Shown: piece by piece, positions 1-6,281 of the stretch | How positions within the stretch are numbered: the stretch's first letter is position 1 | Layout of the letters: each line of letters opens with the position of its first letter | NCBI GenBank assembly: GCA_003162615.1 | Contig: PMNG01000151.1 | Span: forward strand, 7,305 to 15,038 | Length of the DNA: 7,734 nucleotides | DNA from: Methanothrix sp. | GTDB taxonomy: Archaea > Halobacteriota > Methanosarcinia > Methanotrichales > Methanotrichaceae | Direction: 5' to 3' | Notes under the pieces: model-generated | Seen by the model: the letters and a program-made list of their open reading frames with translations, nothing else | Database searches by the model: none | What the model was told of the DNA's origin: nothing | Made by a program: the position numbers and the translations under genes

Positions 1-29
1 AGCTTTTATTTAGGCAGACCATCATCGCT

Positions 30-500
30 TCATTCTCCCGTAGGTTCGCCAAATTTATCGATAAATATAGACGATACAAAGATAACAGTGCGACTTAATT
101 GATCCACGGCATCCATTAACCTTCCTTCGGTTAACTCATCGTATGATATCTCTTTAACGAAAAACAACCACTCCGGATGTTCCAACGTAGGCCCGAGTTG
201 AAAGGCGGGAGGCACGAATATAAGGCGGTCAGATAGATTTCTATAAAATTTCTCTCGTTTTCTAGGGCCAGATTTATCAATTATCTTTATATGATTGGGG
301 TCAATTAACATTTTTACTGTAATCCCCACAACTCGTACCATGTCCTTCGGGTGTTGTATGGAAAAGTTGACTCCAGTAACACAGGTCCCCTCGTATTGAA
401 AATGAACGGTTTCACTCAAAGTGTCCCTTTTGAAGACCTTGCGATCAACCATCCAGGTCTTTACAAATTCTTTCGCTTCCTCTGGGGTTTTAACTGGCAT
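30..500 (-). CDS. DUF2299-like conserved archaeal protein, 156 aa
   Basis: A small soluble protein with no signal peptide or membrane segment, so probably cytoplasmic. The layout matches what I know of the DUF2299 family of uncharacterised, mostly archaeal proteins. An N-terminal helix (EEAKEFVKTWMVDRKVF, about residues 7-23) leads into a beta-rich middle. A C-terminal half then carries the recognisable run REKFYRNLSDRLIFVPP, an FQL-P segment, SYDELTEGRLMDA in place of the usual YYDGLT-x-R-x-M, and a final helix ending IDKFGEP. The ATG at 498-500 is preceded on the minus strand by GGGAG (510-514) with a 9-nt spacer, which supports this start. The gene is divergent from the DUF1616 operon across about 600 bp, so it is probably transcribed alone. 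Function is unknown. The family name is recalled from motif pattern and was not searched. Confidence 0.8.
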   Translation of the reverse strand: MPVKTPEEAKEFVKTWMVDRKVFKRDTLSETVHFQYEGTCVTGVNFSIQHPKDMVRVVGITVKMLIDPNHIKIIDKSGPRKREKFYRNLSDRLIFVPPAFQLGPTLEHPEWLFFVKEISYDELTEGRLMDAVDQLSRTVIFVSSIFIDKFGEPTGE

Positions 501-509
501 GAAGACACT

Positions 510-514
510 CTCCC
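510..514 (-). promoter_or_regulatory. Ribosome binding site of the DUF2299-like gene
   Basis: Read on the minus strand this is GGGAG, within GGGAGAGTG, followed by 9 nt and then ATG. It agrees with an archaeal Shine-Dalgarno sequence and fixes the start at 500. Confidence 0.6.
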
Positions 515-567
515 GTTATAGTGCCGTCTTTACACATGTCTAGCATTTAAGGATTATCCACAAAAAA

Positions 568-575
568 ATTATAAT
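568..575 (-). promoter_or_regulatory. Possible TATA box of the DUF2299-like gene
   Basis: The motif ATTATAAT (a palindrome) lies about 68 bp upstream of the ATG, followed on the minus strand by a run of seven T. It would give a leader of roughly 40 nt. A second candidate, CTTAAATG near 543-551, would give a much shorter leader. I cannot decide between them from sequence alone. Confidence 0.3.
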
Positions 576-654
576 GTGTGCAAGAAGTCTAAACAACGCT
601 ATGCTTTAATCATATAAATTTCTTTCAAAGTTTGACCAAATTGCTTATCGATTA

Positions 655-678
655 ATATGATCAAGACACCGATCATAT
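655..678. repeat. Perfect 8-bp inverted repeat with 8-bp spacer
   Basis: ATATGATC at 655-662 and GATCATAT at 671-678 flank AAGACACC. The dyad sits just upstream of the CGTGCA repeats. It could be an operator for a dimeric regulator or a hairpin in RNA. A perfect 8+8 dyad in AT-rich DNA may also be chance. Confidence 0.45.
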
Positions 679-684
679 CTGTCA

Positions 685-733
685 CTTTGCGTGCAAGTCC
701 GAGACTTTTCGTGCAGGATGGGCTTTACGTGCA
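685..733. promoter_or_regulatory. Three spaced direct repeats CTTTnCGTGCA (possible operator array)
   Basis: Copies lie at 685-695 (CTTTGCGTGCA), 705-715 (CTTTTCGTGCA) and 723-733 (CTTTACGTGCA). Ten of eleven positions are identical in all three. Start-to-start spacings are 20 and 18 bp, close to two helical turns, so bound proteins would lie on about the same face of the helix. The array is about 185-235 bp upstream of the DUF2299-like gene and 375-425 bp upstream of the DUF1616 gene. A regulator-binding array is inferred; the regulator is unknown. Confidence 0.45.
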
Positions 734-738
734 AAGCC
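721..738. repeat. Perfect 6-bp hairpin GGCTTT / AAAGCC
   Basis: GGCTTT (721-726) and AAAGCC (733-738) flank the six bases ACGTGC. The dyad overlaps the third CTTTnCGTGCA copy, so one site can be read either as a direct-repeat member or as its own dyad. No T-run follows on either strand, which argues against an intrinsic terminator. Confidence 0.4.
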
Positions 739-845
739 TATCGTCCTTCGGTTATCGCTTTTGAAGCAATTTGGACAACGTTAATGTTGCAATGATTTGC
801 TCGCCATCATCAGCTGCTAGGAGATAGCTCTCCCTGGATTCCAGC

Positions 846-906
846 GCTTGCTGCCTCCCGCCCGAGCAGCCACGTGCCCACCTGCCCGCGCGCGGGAGCC
901 CGGAGC
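846..906. other. GC-rich foldable patch, about 80% GC
   Basis: By hand count only 12 of 61 bases are A or T, in an otherwise AT-rich intergenic region. It can form an all-GC-rich 7-bp stem, CTCCCGC (855-861) with GCGGGAG (892-898). This encloses GCAG (866-869) with CTGC (882-885) around a CACGTG hexamer (871-876). It also contains the 12-bp palindrome CCCGCGCGCGGG (885-896), which competes with the outer stem. A structured non-coding RNA, a protein-binding site or foreign DNA are all possible. No known RNA family was recognised. Confidence 0.35.
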
Positions 907-1050
907 TTTGCAGATATCCTTCCCACTCTGTAAACGAAATCGTCAAGGTGAGTCTTGAAAATTATGGACATCTGTCAGTTCTGAGAAAAAAAATTCCAAA
1001 AGACTAACAACAGAGCCCCCGCAGATCTGTATTCTGTTCGAGGAAAAGAG

Positions 1051-1098
1051 TTTTATCGATAAATTGAGAAGGGAACTTTCAGGCTTAGTTGCAGGAGG
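1051..1098 (+). promoter_or_regulatory. Presumed promoter and ribosome binding site of the DUF1616 operon
   Basis: GGAGG at 1094-1098 lies 10 nt before the TTG start and is a strong Shine-Dalgarno sequence. The AT-rich TTTTATCGATAAATT (1051-1065) is the nearest TATA-like element and would put transcription start near 1080-1085. It is not a canonical archaeal TATA box, and GAAAATTATGG (956-966) is an alternative further upstream. Confidence 0.45.
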
Positions 1099-1108
1099 AT
1101 AAAGAAAC

Positions 1109-3787
1109 TTGAGGCTGGCCTGGCCACCGCCCGTGCACCTGATTGCGTCTGCTCTGATCTCCCTATTAGCTCTCGCTTTGGCCAATCTATCCCCTGAATC
1201 CGTCCAGGAGACAGGTTCGCTCCTGGCTCTCGGTCTGGTTATCCTGGTCCCAGGCTATCTTATCGTCCTCTTTCGGTTTCCGGCTAATAGAGACCTCGAA
1301 TTGAGTAAGCGCATCATCCTCTGCCTGGGAGTTTCCGCGCTCCTGGCGGGTTTAGTCAGCCTCGTTCTGATGCTCACCCCCAGAGGACTGCAGCCCGCAT
1401 CCCTGGCGACAATTCTCTCTCTGCTGGCCATATTCCTGAATGCTATCTCCTACATCCGCGTCTCAACGCAGCCTCACAAAAGGGGATTGGTCTCCCGGTC
1501 AAGAAGAGGCAATCCACTCACAAAGATCTTATCCGGCATTCCTGGAGTTCGCATCCGGGGCCGTCGCCGGCGTACAGCTTTTCTTCCTCTGGCCCTCGTC
1601 GCGGTCTTATTTGTCGCCGCCATCGCATTCGCCGTAAGCCTGAACCATGGTTCATCCGGCGAAGGAGCCACGTCGCTGGAGGTCTTCTGGCCAAGAGAAG
1701 CATTGAATTCGCAATCTGAGCCGCTTAAGATGGGGGGCGAGTTAGAGGCTATAGCCAGGATAATAAACGGTGAAAAAAGTTCCACCAATTATACGTTGAA
1801 ACTAAAACTCAACAATTCCACTCTTTTCACAAAGGACCTGAATCTGGGATATAATGAGACCTGGCAGGGCCGTTTGGGTTTCACCTTGGGCGGAAGCCCC
1901 GGTCTGCAGAGGCTCGAAATGCAACTGTTCCGAGAAGGGGATTTTTCAACACCTTACAGAGAGGTGAACCTGGGGGTTAATTTACTCGGAGATGCTTCTT
2001 CGAATTTGTCTCAAAATGAATCTCAGAATGAGACTCAAAATATACGCCAAAGGGATTCCGGTGAATCGAGCAAATCAAGCGACAAGACTTCTGTCGCCAA
2101 TTCCTCTGAGATCAATGCAATAGAGAACTCGTCTCCCGTAATCCTGGAGGAAAAGAGCAAGGTAACCGTTCTCAGTGCAGGCGAAACACATTCGGGCAGC
2201 GCTTCTGGATCTGCCGCAGGTACTCAATCACAATCGCAGTCAAAATCAGAGTCGCAGTCAACTCCGTCTGCAGTGCCATTCCAGAGCAGCGGTGCCAGCA
2301 GCGACACCAGTACCAGCAGCAGTAGCGCCAGCAGCGCAGGCAGCACCAGCGAGACGGTCACCAAACCAGAGAGTGAGGCTTTATCTGCAACAAAGGATAC
2401 GACAATTTCGGGAAAACAATCTGCGGATATTGGTGCTCAGAATCCGGGATTGCAGTTGAATAATTCCACCAATGAATCGACAAAGTCGTCATCCGCACCA
2501 ACTTTATCAAATGCGACCTTTTTTGTTCAACCGGCAACAACCCCTGAATCTATCACGTCTCCTGAATCGAGCAAGCCGCCGGAATCAACCGGATCTTTGG
2601 ATTTCGCACCACCTGGCGGCAGCACGAAAAACGTCTCGGACGGGAATAATCTATCTGATCAATCCCGCGCGGACAGGATCGAGAGGCCCCAGGAGAATCT
2701 GAGCCCCAATCTGCCGCCAAAGCTAGTGGGACTCACCGCCGACAAAACCAATCCGGTGCTGGGAGACATAGTGCAGTGGACTGCCAACGCTACAGATCCC
2801 GACAGCGACAGGATATACTACAAATTCCTGGAAAACGGCATCGTAGTGAATGATTGGGCGTCATCCAATTCCTGGATCTGGAATACGTCCACTGCGGCGC
2901 CGGGCGACCATAAGATCACAGTCCTGGCAAGAGATGCGAAACACTCGGCTCTTGACTCCTTTGACGACTCCATGAATGCCTCCATTACCATCACGGCACC
3001 AAACCGGCCGCCAGTTCTGAAGAGCCTCCTGCCCGACAAGCAGGGCCCCCTGGAAAAGGGGACAACGGTCTTCTGGAAAGCAGTGGCTCTGGACCCGGAT
3101 AATGATAGGATCCTCTACAGGTTCCTGGTCAACGACAAAGAGGTGAGGAAATGGTCTAAGTCCAGTAGCTGGAGCTGGTCAACTCAGAATTTGCAGGCAG
3201 GAAACTATCAAATCACTGTTCTGGCCAGAGACAGCCGCCACGCATCAGAGGATTCATTCGATAGCTCCAAGAATGCCTCCTTCGCCCTCCAGGCCTCCAA
3301 TCAGCCACCAATCCTGAAAAGCCTGAAGGCCGATAATTCCAGTCCTCAGGTTCAGGGCGCAGTAGTTTTCTGGAAGGCCGTGGCTTTGGACTCTGATGGC
3401 GACCCTGTCCTCTACAAATTTCAGGTCAACGGCAGGGACATGAACAGGTGGTCCAAATCCGACAATTGGAGATGGTCAACCAAAGACTTGCCTGCGGGAG
3501 ATTACAAGATCCGCGTCCTGGCAAGGGACGGCCGCCACGCACCAGAGGATTCGTTCGACAGCGCCCTCGAGACCGCTTTTGCCCTCACTACGGAAATCGA
3601 CCAGCAGATAGACCTGCTGATGAATCAGAGGGGGACGAAGTCCCCAGCGGAAAAGGACTACCATTCTTCGGACATTCAGGTAGCTGTAGCCAATGATACA
3701 AATTCCAAAGCAATCCTTGGAAAAGCAGCGGAGAGCAGCGGAGATATTGGGATCGAAAAGACTGACACACCACGAAAGCTGGGCTAG
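1109..3787 (+). CDS. DUF1616 membrane protein with Ser/Thr/Asn-rich linker and three Ig-like repeats, 892 aa
   Basis: A membrane-anchored protein with a large extracellular part. Residues 1-115 hold four hydrophobic segments (about 11-27, 36-57, 68-90 and 97-115), including ILVPGYLIVLFRFP, typical of DUF1616. A basic stretch (about 121-156) and a fifth segment (157-177) follow, then a beta-rich domain to about 290 that resembles the end of DUF1616. Residues 295-535 are a low-complexity linker rich in Ser, Thr, Gln and Asn, with many N-X-S/T sequons (e.g. N299, N303, N307), so N-glycosylation is likely. Residues 536-828 are three tandem Ig/PKD-like domains. The tail (829-892) looks disordered. 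The TTG start has GGAGG 10 nt upstream, and no better start lies upstream in frame. The flippase-like gene follows 18 bp later. DUF1616 has no known activity; a cell-surface role is inferred. Confidence 0.85.
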   Translation: MRLAWPPPVHLIASALISLLALALANLSPESVQETGSLLALGLVILVPGYLIVLFRFPANRDLELSKRIILCLGVSALLAGLVSLVLMLTPRGLQPASLATILSLLAIFLNAISYIRVSTQPHKRGLVSRSRRGNPLTKILSGIPGVRIRGRRRRTAFLPLALVAVLFVAAIAFAVSLNHGSSGEGATSLEVFWPREALNSQSEPLKMGGELEAIARIINGEKSSTNYTLKLKLNNSTLFTKDLNLGYNETWQGRLGFTLGGSPGLQRLEMQLFREGDFSTPYREVNLGVNLLGDASSNLSQNESQNETQNIRQRDSGESSKSSDKTSVANSSEINAIENSSPVILEEKSKVTVLSAGETHSGSASGSAAGTQSQSQSKSESQSTPSAVPFQSSGASSDTSTSSSSASSAGSTSETVTKPESEALSATKDTTISGKQSADIGAQNPGLQLNNSTNESTKSSSAPTLSNATFFVQPATTPESITSPESSKPPESTGSLDFAPPGGSTKNVSDGNNLSDQSRADRIERPQENLSPNLPPKLVGLTADKTNPVLGDIVQWTANATDPDSDRIYYKFLENGIVVNDWASSNSWIWNTSTAAPGDHKITVLARDAKHSALDSFDDSMNASITITAPNRPPVLKSLLPDKQGPLEKGTTVFWKAVALDPDNDRILYRFLVNDKEVRKWSKSSSWSWSTQNLQAGNYQITVLARDSRHASEDSFDSSKNASFALQASNQPPILKSLKADNSSPQVQGAVVFWKAVALDSDGDPVLYKFQVNGRDMNRWSKSDNWRWSTKDLPAGDYKIRVLARDGRHAPEDSFDSALETAFALTTEIDQQIDLLMNQRGTKSPAEKDYHSSDIQVAVANDTNSKAILGKAAESSGDIGIEKTDTPRKLG
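1991..2713 (+). repeat. Low-complexity coding stretch for the Ser/Thr/Asn linker
   Basis: Encodes residues 295-535. It contains a five-residue alternation (SQNESQNETQN near 301-311), an SQ dipeptide run (TQSQSQSKSESQS, about 2221-2262) and a CAG/AGC-rich imperfect trinucleotide tract (2282-2352) coding for Ser, Ala, Gly and Thr. Such tracts change length readily by slippage, so linker length may vary between strains. Sequons are spread across the whole stretch. Confidence 0.7.
2714..3592 (+). repeat. Three tandem repeats coding for Ig-like domains
   Basis: Units begin with Pro-Pro at residues 536, 634 and 733 (nucleotides 2714, 3008 and 3305), with periods of 98-99 residues. Shared landmarks are PP-x-L near the start, a Trp of the form V-x-W or VFW, D-x-D-x-D-x-x-x-Y-x-F, a Trp-rich centre (W-[AS]-x-S-x-x-W-x-W), ITVLARD or IRVLARD, and H-[AS]-x-x-DSFD at the end. 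Repeats 2 and 3 are ungapped and identical at about 55 of 94 positions by eye. Repeat 1 is more divergent. The DNA copies have drifted, so the duplication is not recent. Confidence 0.75.
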
Positions 3788-3805
3788 AGTTCGGAGAATA
3801 GATAT

Positions 3806-4795
3806 TTGAGCAACAACCTCAGAGACGAAAGAATAAAAGCCGTGTTGCTGGCGACCTTTATAAGCCTGGCTTCAATTATTATTATATTAAAATACACAAA
3901 TGCCAATGTTAGCTGGCAGATGATCTCCCAGGTTGATGGGAGATTCCTGATCTTAGGATTTATCCTCCACGTGTCCTCCTGGTTCTTCTACTCCATCAGG
4001 CTCAAGCTCCTGACTTCTATGGCAGGTCACCAGATAAGCTTCCGGCTCTCTCTGAAGACCACTCTTGCCTCGAACTTCGTCGCCTCCATTACGCCCTCCT
4101 CTGCGGGTGGAGAGCCTGTTCGAATAAAGATGCTGGCAGACGACGGCATGAGCTACGGCAGCGCCACAGCGGTGGCAGTAGGCGAACGACTGATGGACAG
4201 CGTGTTCTTCGTGGCAGCTCTGGCCCTATTTCTGATGGCATCCGGCTTCTTTACAGGCTTTGGACTGGAGATCGGGGCCATATTCCTCGTCATTCTCGTC
4301 CTCTTTCTGACATTTCTCTGGCAGCTGGTCGTCCAACCGGAGAGAATTGCCAGATTGCTGGAATGGATCAAGAAGAAGACGGGCAACAGACCCATCGTCC
4401 TCTCTATTGAGCGAGAGGTCTGGCTTTTCAGAGACGCGGGAATTCAACTGGCAGGGGAAATACTGCACCGCATGCCAGTGATGGCTGCCGTGACAACCTT
4501 AATCTGGATGTGCGATTTTCTGGTTCCATCTGCACTCTTGGTCGGCATGGGCGCAAAGCCGAATTTCCTCCTATCCATCACCGCTCAAATAATCCTCGCC
4601 ATAATTGGCCTATTGCCATTAACACCGGGAGGCAGCGGCGTGGCAGAGCTGAGCATGAGCTACCTTTACTCTATGTTCGTCTCCCCGGTTCTGCTGGTGC
4701 CTCTGGTTGTCCTCTGGCGCTTGATTACCTATTTCTTCAACATCGTGGTGGGCGCGACCCTTACCGGAGCCTCGATTATGATTTGGAGAAAATAG
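3806..4795 (+). CDS. UPF0104/flippase-like integral membrane protein, 329 aa
   Basis: A polytopic inner-membrane protein of the UPF0104 family (lysylphosphatidylglycerol synthase transmembrane-region type). Relatives include the flippase domain of bacterial MprF and the membrane part of archaeal AglD-like proteins. About eight hydrophobic segments are visible (roughly 10-30, 44-66, 83-98, 130-149, 155-176, 225-248, 253-273 and 290-326). Two family signatures are present: TPSSAGGEPVR at 96-106 and PLTPGGSGVAE at 271-281; GER at 127-129 is also typical. There is no catalytic aminoacyl-transferase domain, so it is the stand-alone membrane form. The TTG start has GGAGA (3793-3797) 8 nt upstream. 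It lies 18 bp after the DUF1616 gene, so the two are almost certainly co-transcribed and may act on the same envelope lipid or glycan. Substrate and direction of transport are unknown. Confidence 0.85.
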   Translation: MSNNLRDERIKAVLLATFISLASIIIILKYTNANVSWQMISQVDGRFLILGFILHVSSWFFYSIRLKLLTSMAGHQISFRLSLKTTLASNFVASITPSSAGGEPVRIKMLADDGMSYGSATAVAVGERLMDSVFFVAALALFLMASGFFTGFGLEIGAIFLVILVLFLTFLWQLVVQPERIARLLEWIKKKTGNRPIVLSIEREVWLFRDAGIQLAGEILHRMPVMAAVTTLIWMCDFLVPSALLVGMGAKPNFLLSITAQIILAIIGLLPLTPGGSGVAELSMSYLYSMFVSPVLLVPLVVLWRLITYFFNIVVGATLTGASIMIWRK

Positions 4796-4871
4796 AATGG
4801 TTGGAAATCGAGGCATAACCCATTTGTGACCGCGATTGATGAGCGCATGACTGAGATTTGGTTAATTCAGT

Positions 4872-4896
4872 TCACGGGTCTGTGATAATTTTGTAA
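4872..4896 (+). terminator. Weak possible terminator after the DUF1616/flippase operon
   Basis: TCAC (4872-4875) and GTGA (4882-4885) form a 4-bp stem with loop GGGTCT, followed by TAATTTTG. The stem is short, so the call is tentative. Archaeal termination may need only the T-rich stretch. Confidence 0.2.
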
Positions 4897-4919
4897 TGTA
4901 GCTTGCTGCCTCATAACAG

Positions 4920-4934
4920 AAACATATTTAATAA
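4920..4934 (+). promoter_or_regulatory. Probable archaeal promoter (TATA box) of the first pentapeptide gene
   Basis: The sequence GAAACATATTTAATA carries a purine-rich BRE-like stretch (GAAA) followed by the TATA-like ATATTTAATA. With the usual 25-bp spacing, transcription would start near 4950-4955 and give a leader of about 30 nt. It is the best-looking TATA box in the window. It lies upstream of the chosen start at 4984 and so supports that start over in-frame codons further upstream. Confidence 0.5.
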
Positions 4935-4973
4935 GTTCAAACATATGGTTCTATTTGATGAATGCATCCTTTC

Positions 4974-4978
4974 AGGAG
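4974..4978 (+). promoter_or_regulatory. Ribosome binding site that decides the start of the first pentapeptide gene
   Basis: AGGAG lies 5 nt before the ATG at 4984. The in-frame upstream candidates (TTG 4903, ATG 4945) have no comparable site and would put a polar extension in front of the signal peptide. Confidence 0.65.
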
Positions 4979-4983
4979 AATTT

Positions 4984-6150
4984 ATGAGGCCTATGGGATT
5001 TATGCACCTGGCGACTATCTTGATGTTTCTTGTGAGTGGAGCCTATGCCACAGAGCCATCTCATATTTTGGAGAAGCCGACCGATCGCGCCAACATGAGT
5101 GGATTGGACTTGACCCGAATGGAGCTTGTCGGAATGCACCTGAATCAGTCCGATCTACGAGGGTCATATTTGAAGAACGCTAATTTGAGTGATGCCTATT
5201 TGAAATCCGCCTGGTTGACCGGCGCTAATCTATCCGGGGCAATTCTGATCAAGGCGGACCTTACCGGCGCAATTTTAAATAATGTTGATCTCAGGGGGGC
5301 GGATTTAACAGAATCTATCTTGAATAGCGCCAAGATTTCGAAATCCAGGCTGAATAATGCCCGCCTTGTTAAGGCCGACCTCACAGATGCAGATCTATCA
5401 GATTCTGATCTATCGGAAGCTGACCTGACCGATGCCAGACTCTTTCGAACCGACCTGAGCGGCTCCAACATGCAGGATATCTATCTGGTCAATGCCAATA
5501 TGATCGGTGCCCATTTAAGCTGGACGGATATGAGCGGTAGCTACTTATCAAAAGGTCAGTTCTCCAGAGCCGAGCTTTACGGCACGAACTTGAGCAATGC
5601 AGACCTGACCAATTCGGACTTTACAAGGGCTTACTTGATGCGGACTGATCTCACGGGAGCCAAGATGAACTCTGCTAATCTTGCATATGCTGATATGACT
5701 GAGGCAAAGCTCATAGGCGCTACTCTGACTTCCGCAACGCTGCCTTATGCAGATATGACCAGGGCAAACCTATCCGGAGCAGATCTATCTGACGCCGACC
5801 TAAGTGCAGTCCGGTTGATGGGGGCAACGCTAAGGTCCGTAAAGCTCGACAGAGTCAATCTTCGTGAGCTCGACTTAAGGGGCCTGGAGATGAAAGGAGC
5901 CTCCCTCAAAGGCGCCAACCTGATCATGGACTTCTTGACCAATGCAAATATGACCGGTGCGGATCTCAGAGGGGCCACCTTGAATCAAGTGGAGATGACG
6001 GGTGTAGACCTAAGCGGAGCCAACCTTGAAGGGATAAAATACGATCAGTTCACACTTTACTCGTTGGCAAAAGCAAGGCTAGATGGAGCGAAAATTTCAG
6101 ATAACCTTAAGGCAGACATTAAGGCCCTATCGTCACCACAAGGCAAGTGA
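4984..6150 (+). CDS. Secreted pentapeptide-repeat protein, 388 aa, 63 uninterrupted repeats
   Basis: An exported right-handed quadrilateral beta-helix protein. Residues 1-22 are a signal peptide with a hydrophobic core (HLATILMFLVSG) and a likely cleavage after AYA. After a short linker, residues 35-349 read as 63 consecutive pentapeptides of the A(D/N)LxX type with no break in phase. At four per coil this is nearly 16 coils, about 75 angstroms long if regular. Residues 350-388 are a non-repeat C-terminal cap beginning GIKYD and containing LDGAK. No membrane anchor or enzyme motif is seen. Known cytoplasmic pentapeptide proteins (Qnr, MfpA) mimic DNA at gyrase, but an exported protein is unlikely to do that. 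It has its own TATA box and lies tail-to-tail with a paralogue at 6745-7734. Function is unknown; an extracellular scaffold or binding role is inferred. Confidence 0.85.
   Translation: MRPMGFMHLATILMFLVSGAYATEPSHILEKPTDRANMSGLDLTRMELVGMHLNQSDLRGSYLKNANLSDAYLKSAWLTGANLSGAILIKADLTGAILNNVDLRGADLTESILNSAKISKSRLNNARLVKADLTDADLSDSDLSEADLTDARLFRTDLSGSNMQDIYLVNANMIGAHLSWTDMSGSYLSKGQFSRAELYGTNLSNADLTNSDFTRAYLMRTDLTGAKMNSANLAYADMTEAKLIGATLTSATLPYADMTRANLSGADLSDADLSAVRLMGATLRSVKLDRVNLRELDLRGLEMKGASLKGANLIMDFLTNANMTGADLRGATLNQVEMTGVDLSGANLEGIKYDQFTLYSLAKARLDGAKISDNLKADIKALSSPQGK
5086..6030 (+). repeat. 63 tandem 15-bp units coding for pentapeptides
   Basis: Each 15-bp unit codes for one pentapeptide whose fourth position (in the frame starting RANMS) is nearly always Leu, Met, Ile or Phe, and whose second is often Ala. 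Most units are diverged at the DNA level; short near-identical runs remain around 5385-5440. There is no frame break or partial unit. Confidence 0.8.
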
Positions 6151-6204
6151 CGTTCTTGTCTTAGGTCGTGCCCTTTATGGTTTGATCTGCAAGAAATGGG
6201 CCGA

Positions 6205-6224
6205 TCTGCAGGATAAAATGCAGA
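6205..6224 (+). repeat. Small hairpin downstream of the first pentapeptide gene
   Basis: TCTGCA (6205-6210) and TGCAGA (6219-6224) form a perfect 6-bp stem with the 8-base loop GGATAAAA. GATCTGCA also occurs as a direct repeat at 6184-6191 and 6203-6210. No T-run follows, so a role as terminator or transcript-end stabiliser for the gene ending at 6150 is only possible. Confidence 0.3.
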
Positions 6225-6281
6225 GATTAGACAAGTTTAAGAATTTACATCGGGGCATACGGCTATCGCAATGGGATTGTC

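Larger units (their letters stand above)
501..1108. other. Gene-free intergenic region between divergent genes, about 600 bp
   Basis: No convincing protein or known RNA gene was seen here. The region is AT-rich overall but contains, left to right, an 8-bp inverted repeat (655-678), three CTTTnCGTGCA direct repeats (685-733), a perfect hairpin (721-738), a sharply GC-rich foldable patch (846-906) and the presumed promoter and ribosome binding site of the DUF1616 gene. It is much longer than two divergent archaeal promoters need, so it may hold a regulatory array or an unannotated small RNA. The short reading frames inside it have no Shine-Dalgarno support or recognisable homology. Confidence 0.6.

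Noticed and set aside
746..751. C(TTCG)G tetraloop motif
   Set aside because: The flanking bases do not pair to form a stem.
752..946. 64-codon open frame on the minus strand across the GC-rich patch
   Set aside because: Its Gly/Arg-rich middle simply reflects the GC-rich DNA, no family is recognisable, and no good Shine-Dalgarno sequence was seen. More likely non-coding.
948..1007. Short frames in the leader of the DUF1616 gene (GTG at 948, 19 codons; ATG at 964, 6 codons after AAGGTGAG)
   Set aside because: A leader peptide is conceivable, but the frames are too short to judge, the spacing is long, and no attenuation structure is seen.
1052..1064. 13-base string TTTATCGATAAAT also present at 54-66, considered as a shared regulatory palindrome
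   Set aside because: One copy lies inside coding sequence, and one repeated AT-rich 13-mer is expected by chance about half the time in a window of this size.
4903..4983. In-frame upstream starts (TTG 4903, ATG 4945) for the first pentapeptide gene
   Set aside because: They would put up to 27 residues ahead of a clear signal peptide, lack a ribosome binding site and lie at or before the probable TATA box and transcription start.
5086..6030. Regular repeats considered as a CRISPR array
   Set aside because: The period is 15 bp with no spacers and the units code in phase for pentapeptides.
4984..6150. Qnr/MfpA-type gyrase-protecting protein
   Set aside because: The protein has a signal peptide and a single long unbroken helix, so a cytoplasmic DNA-mimic role is unlikely.
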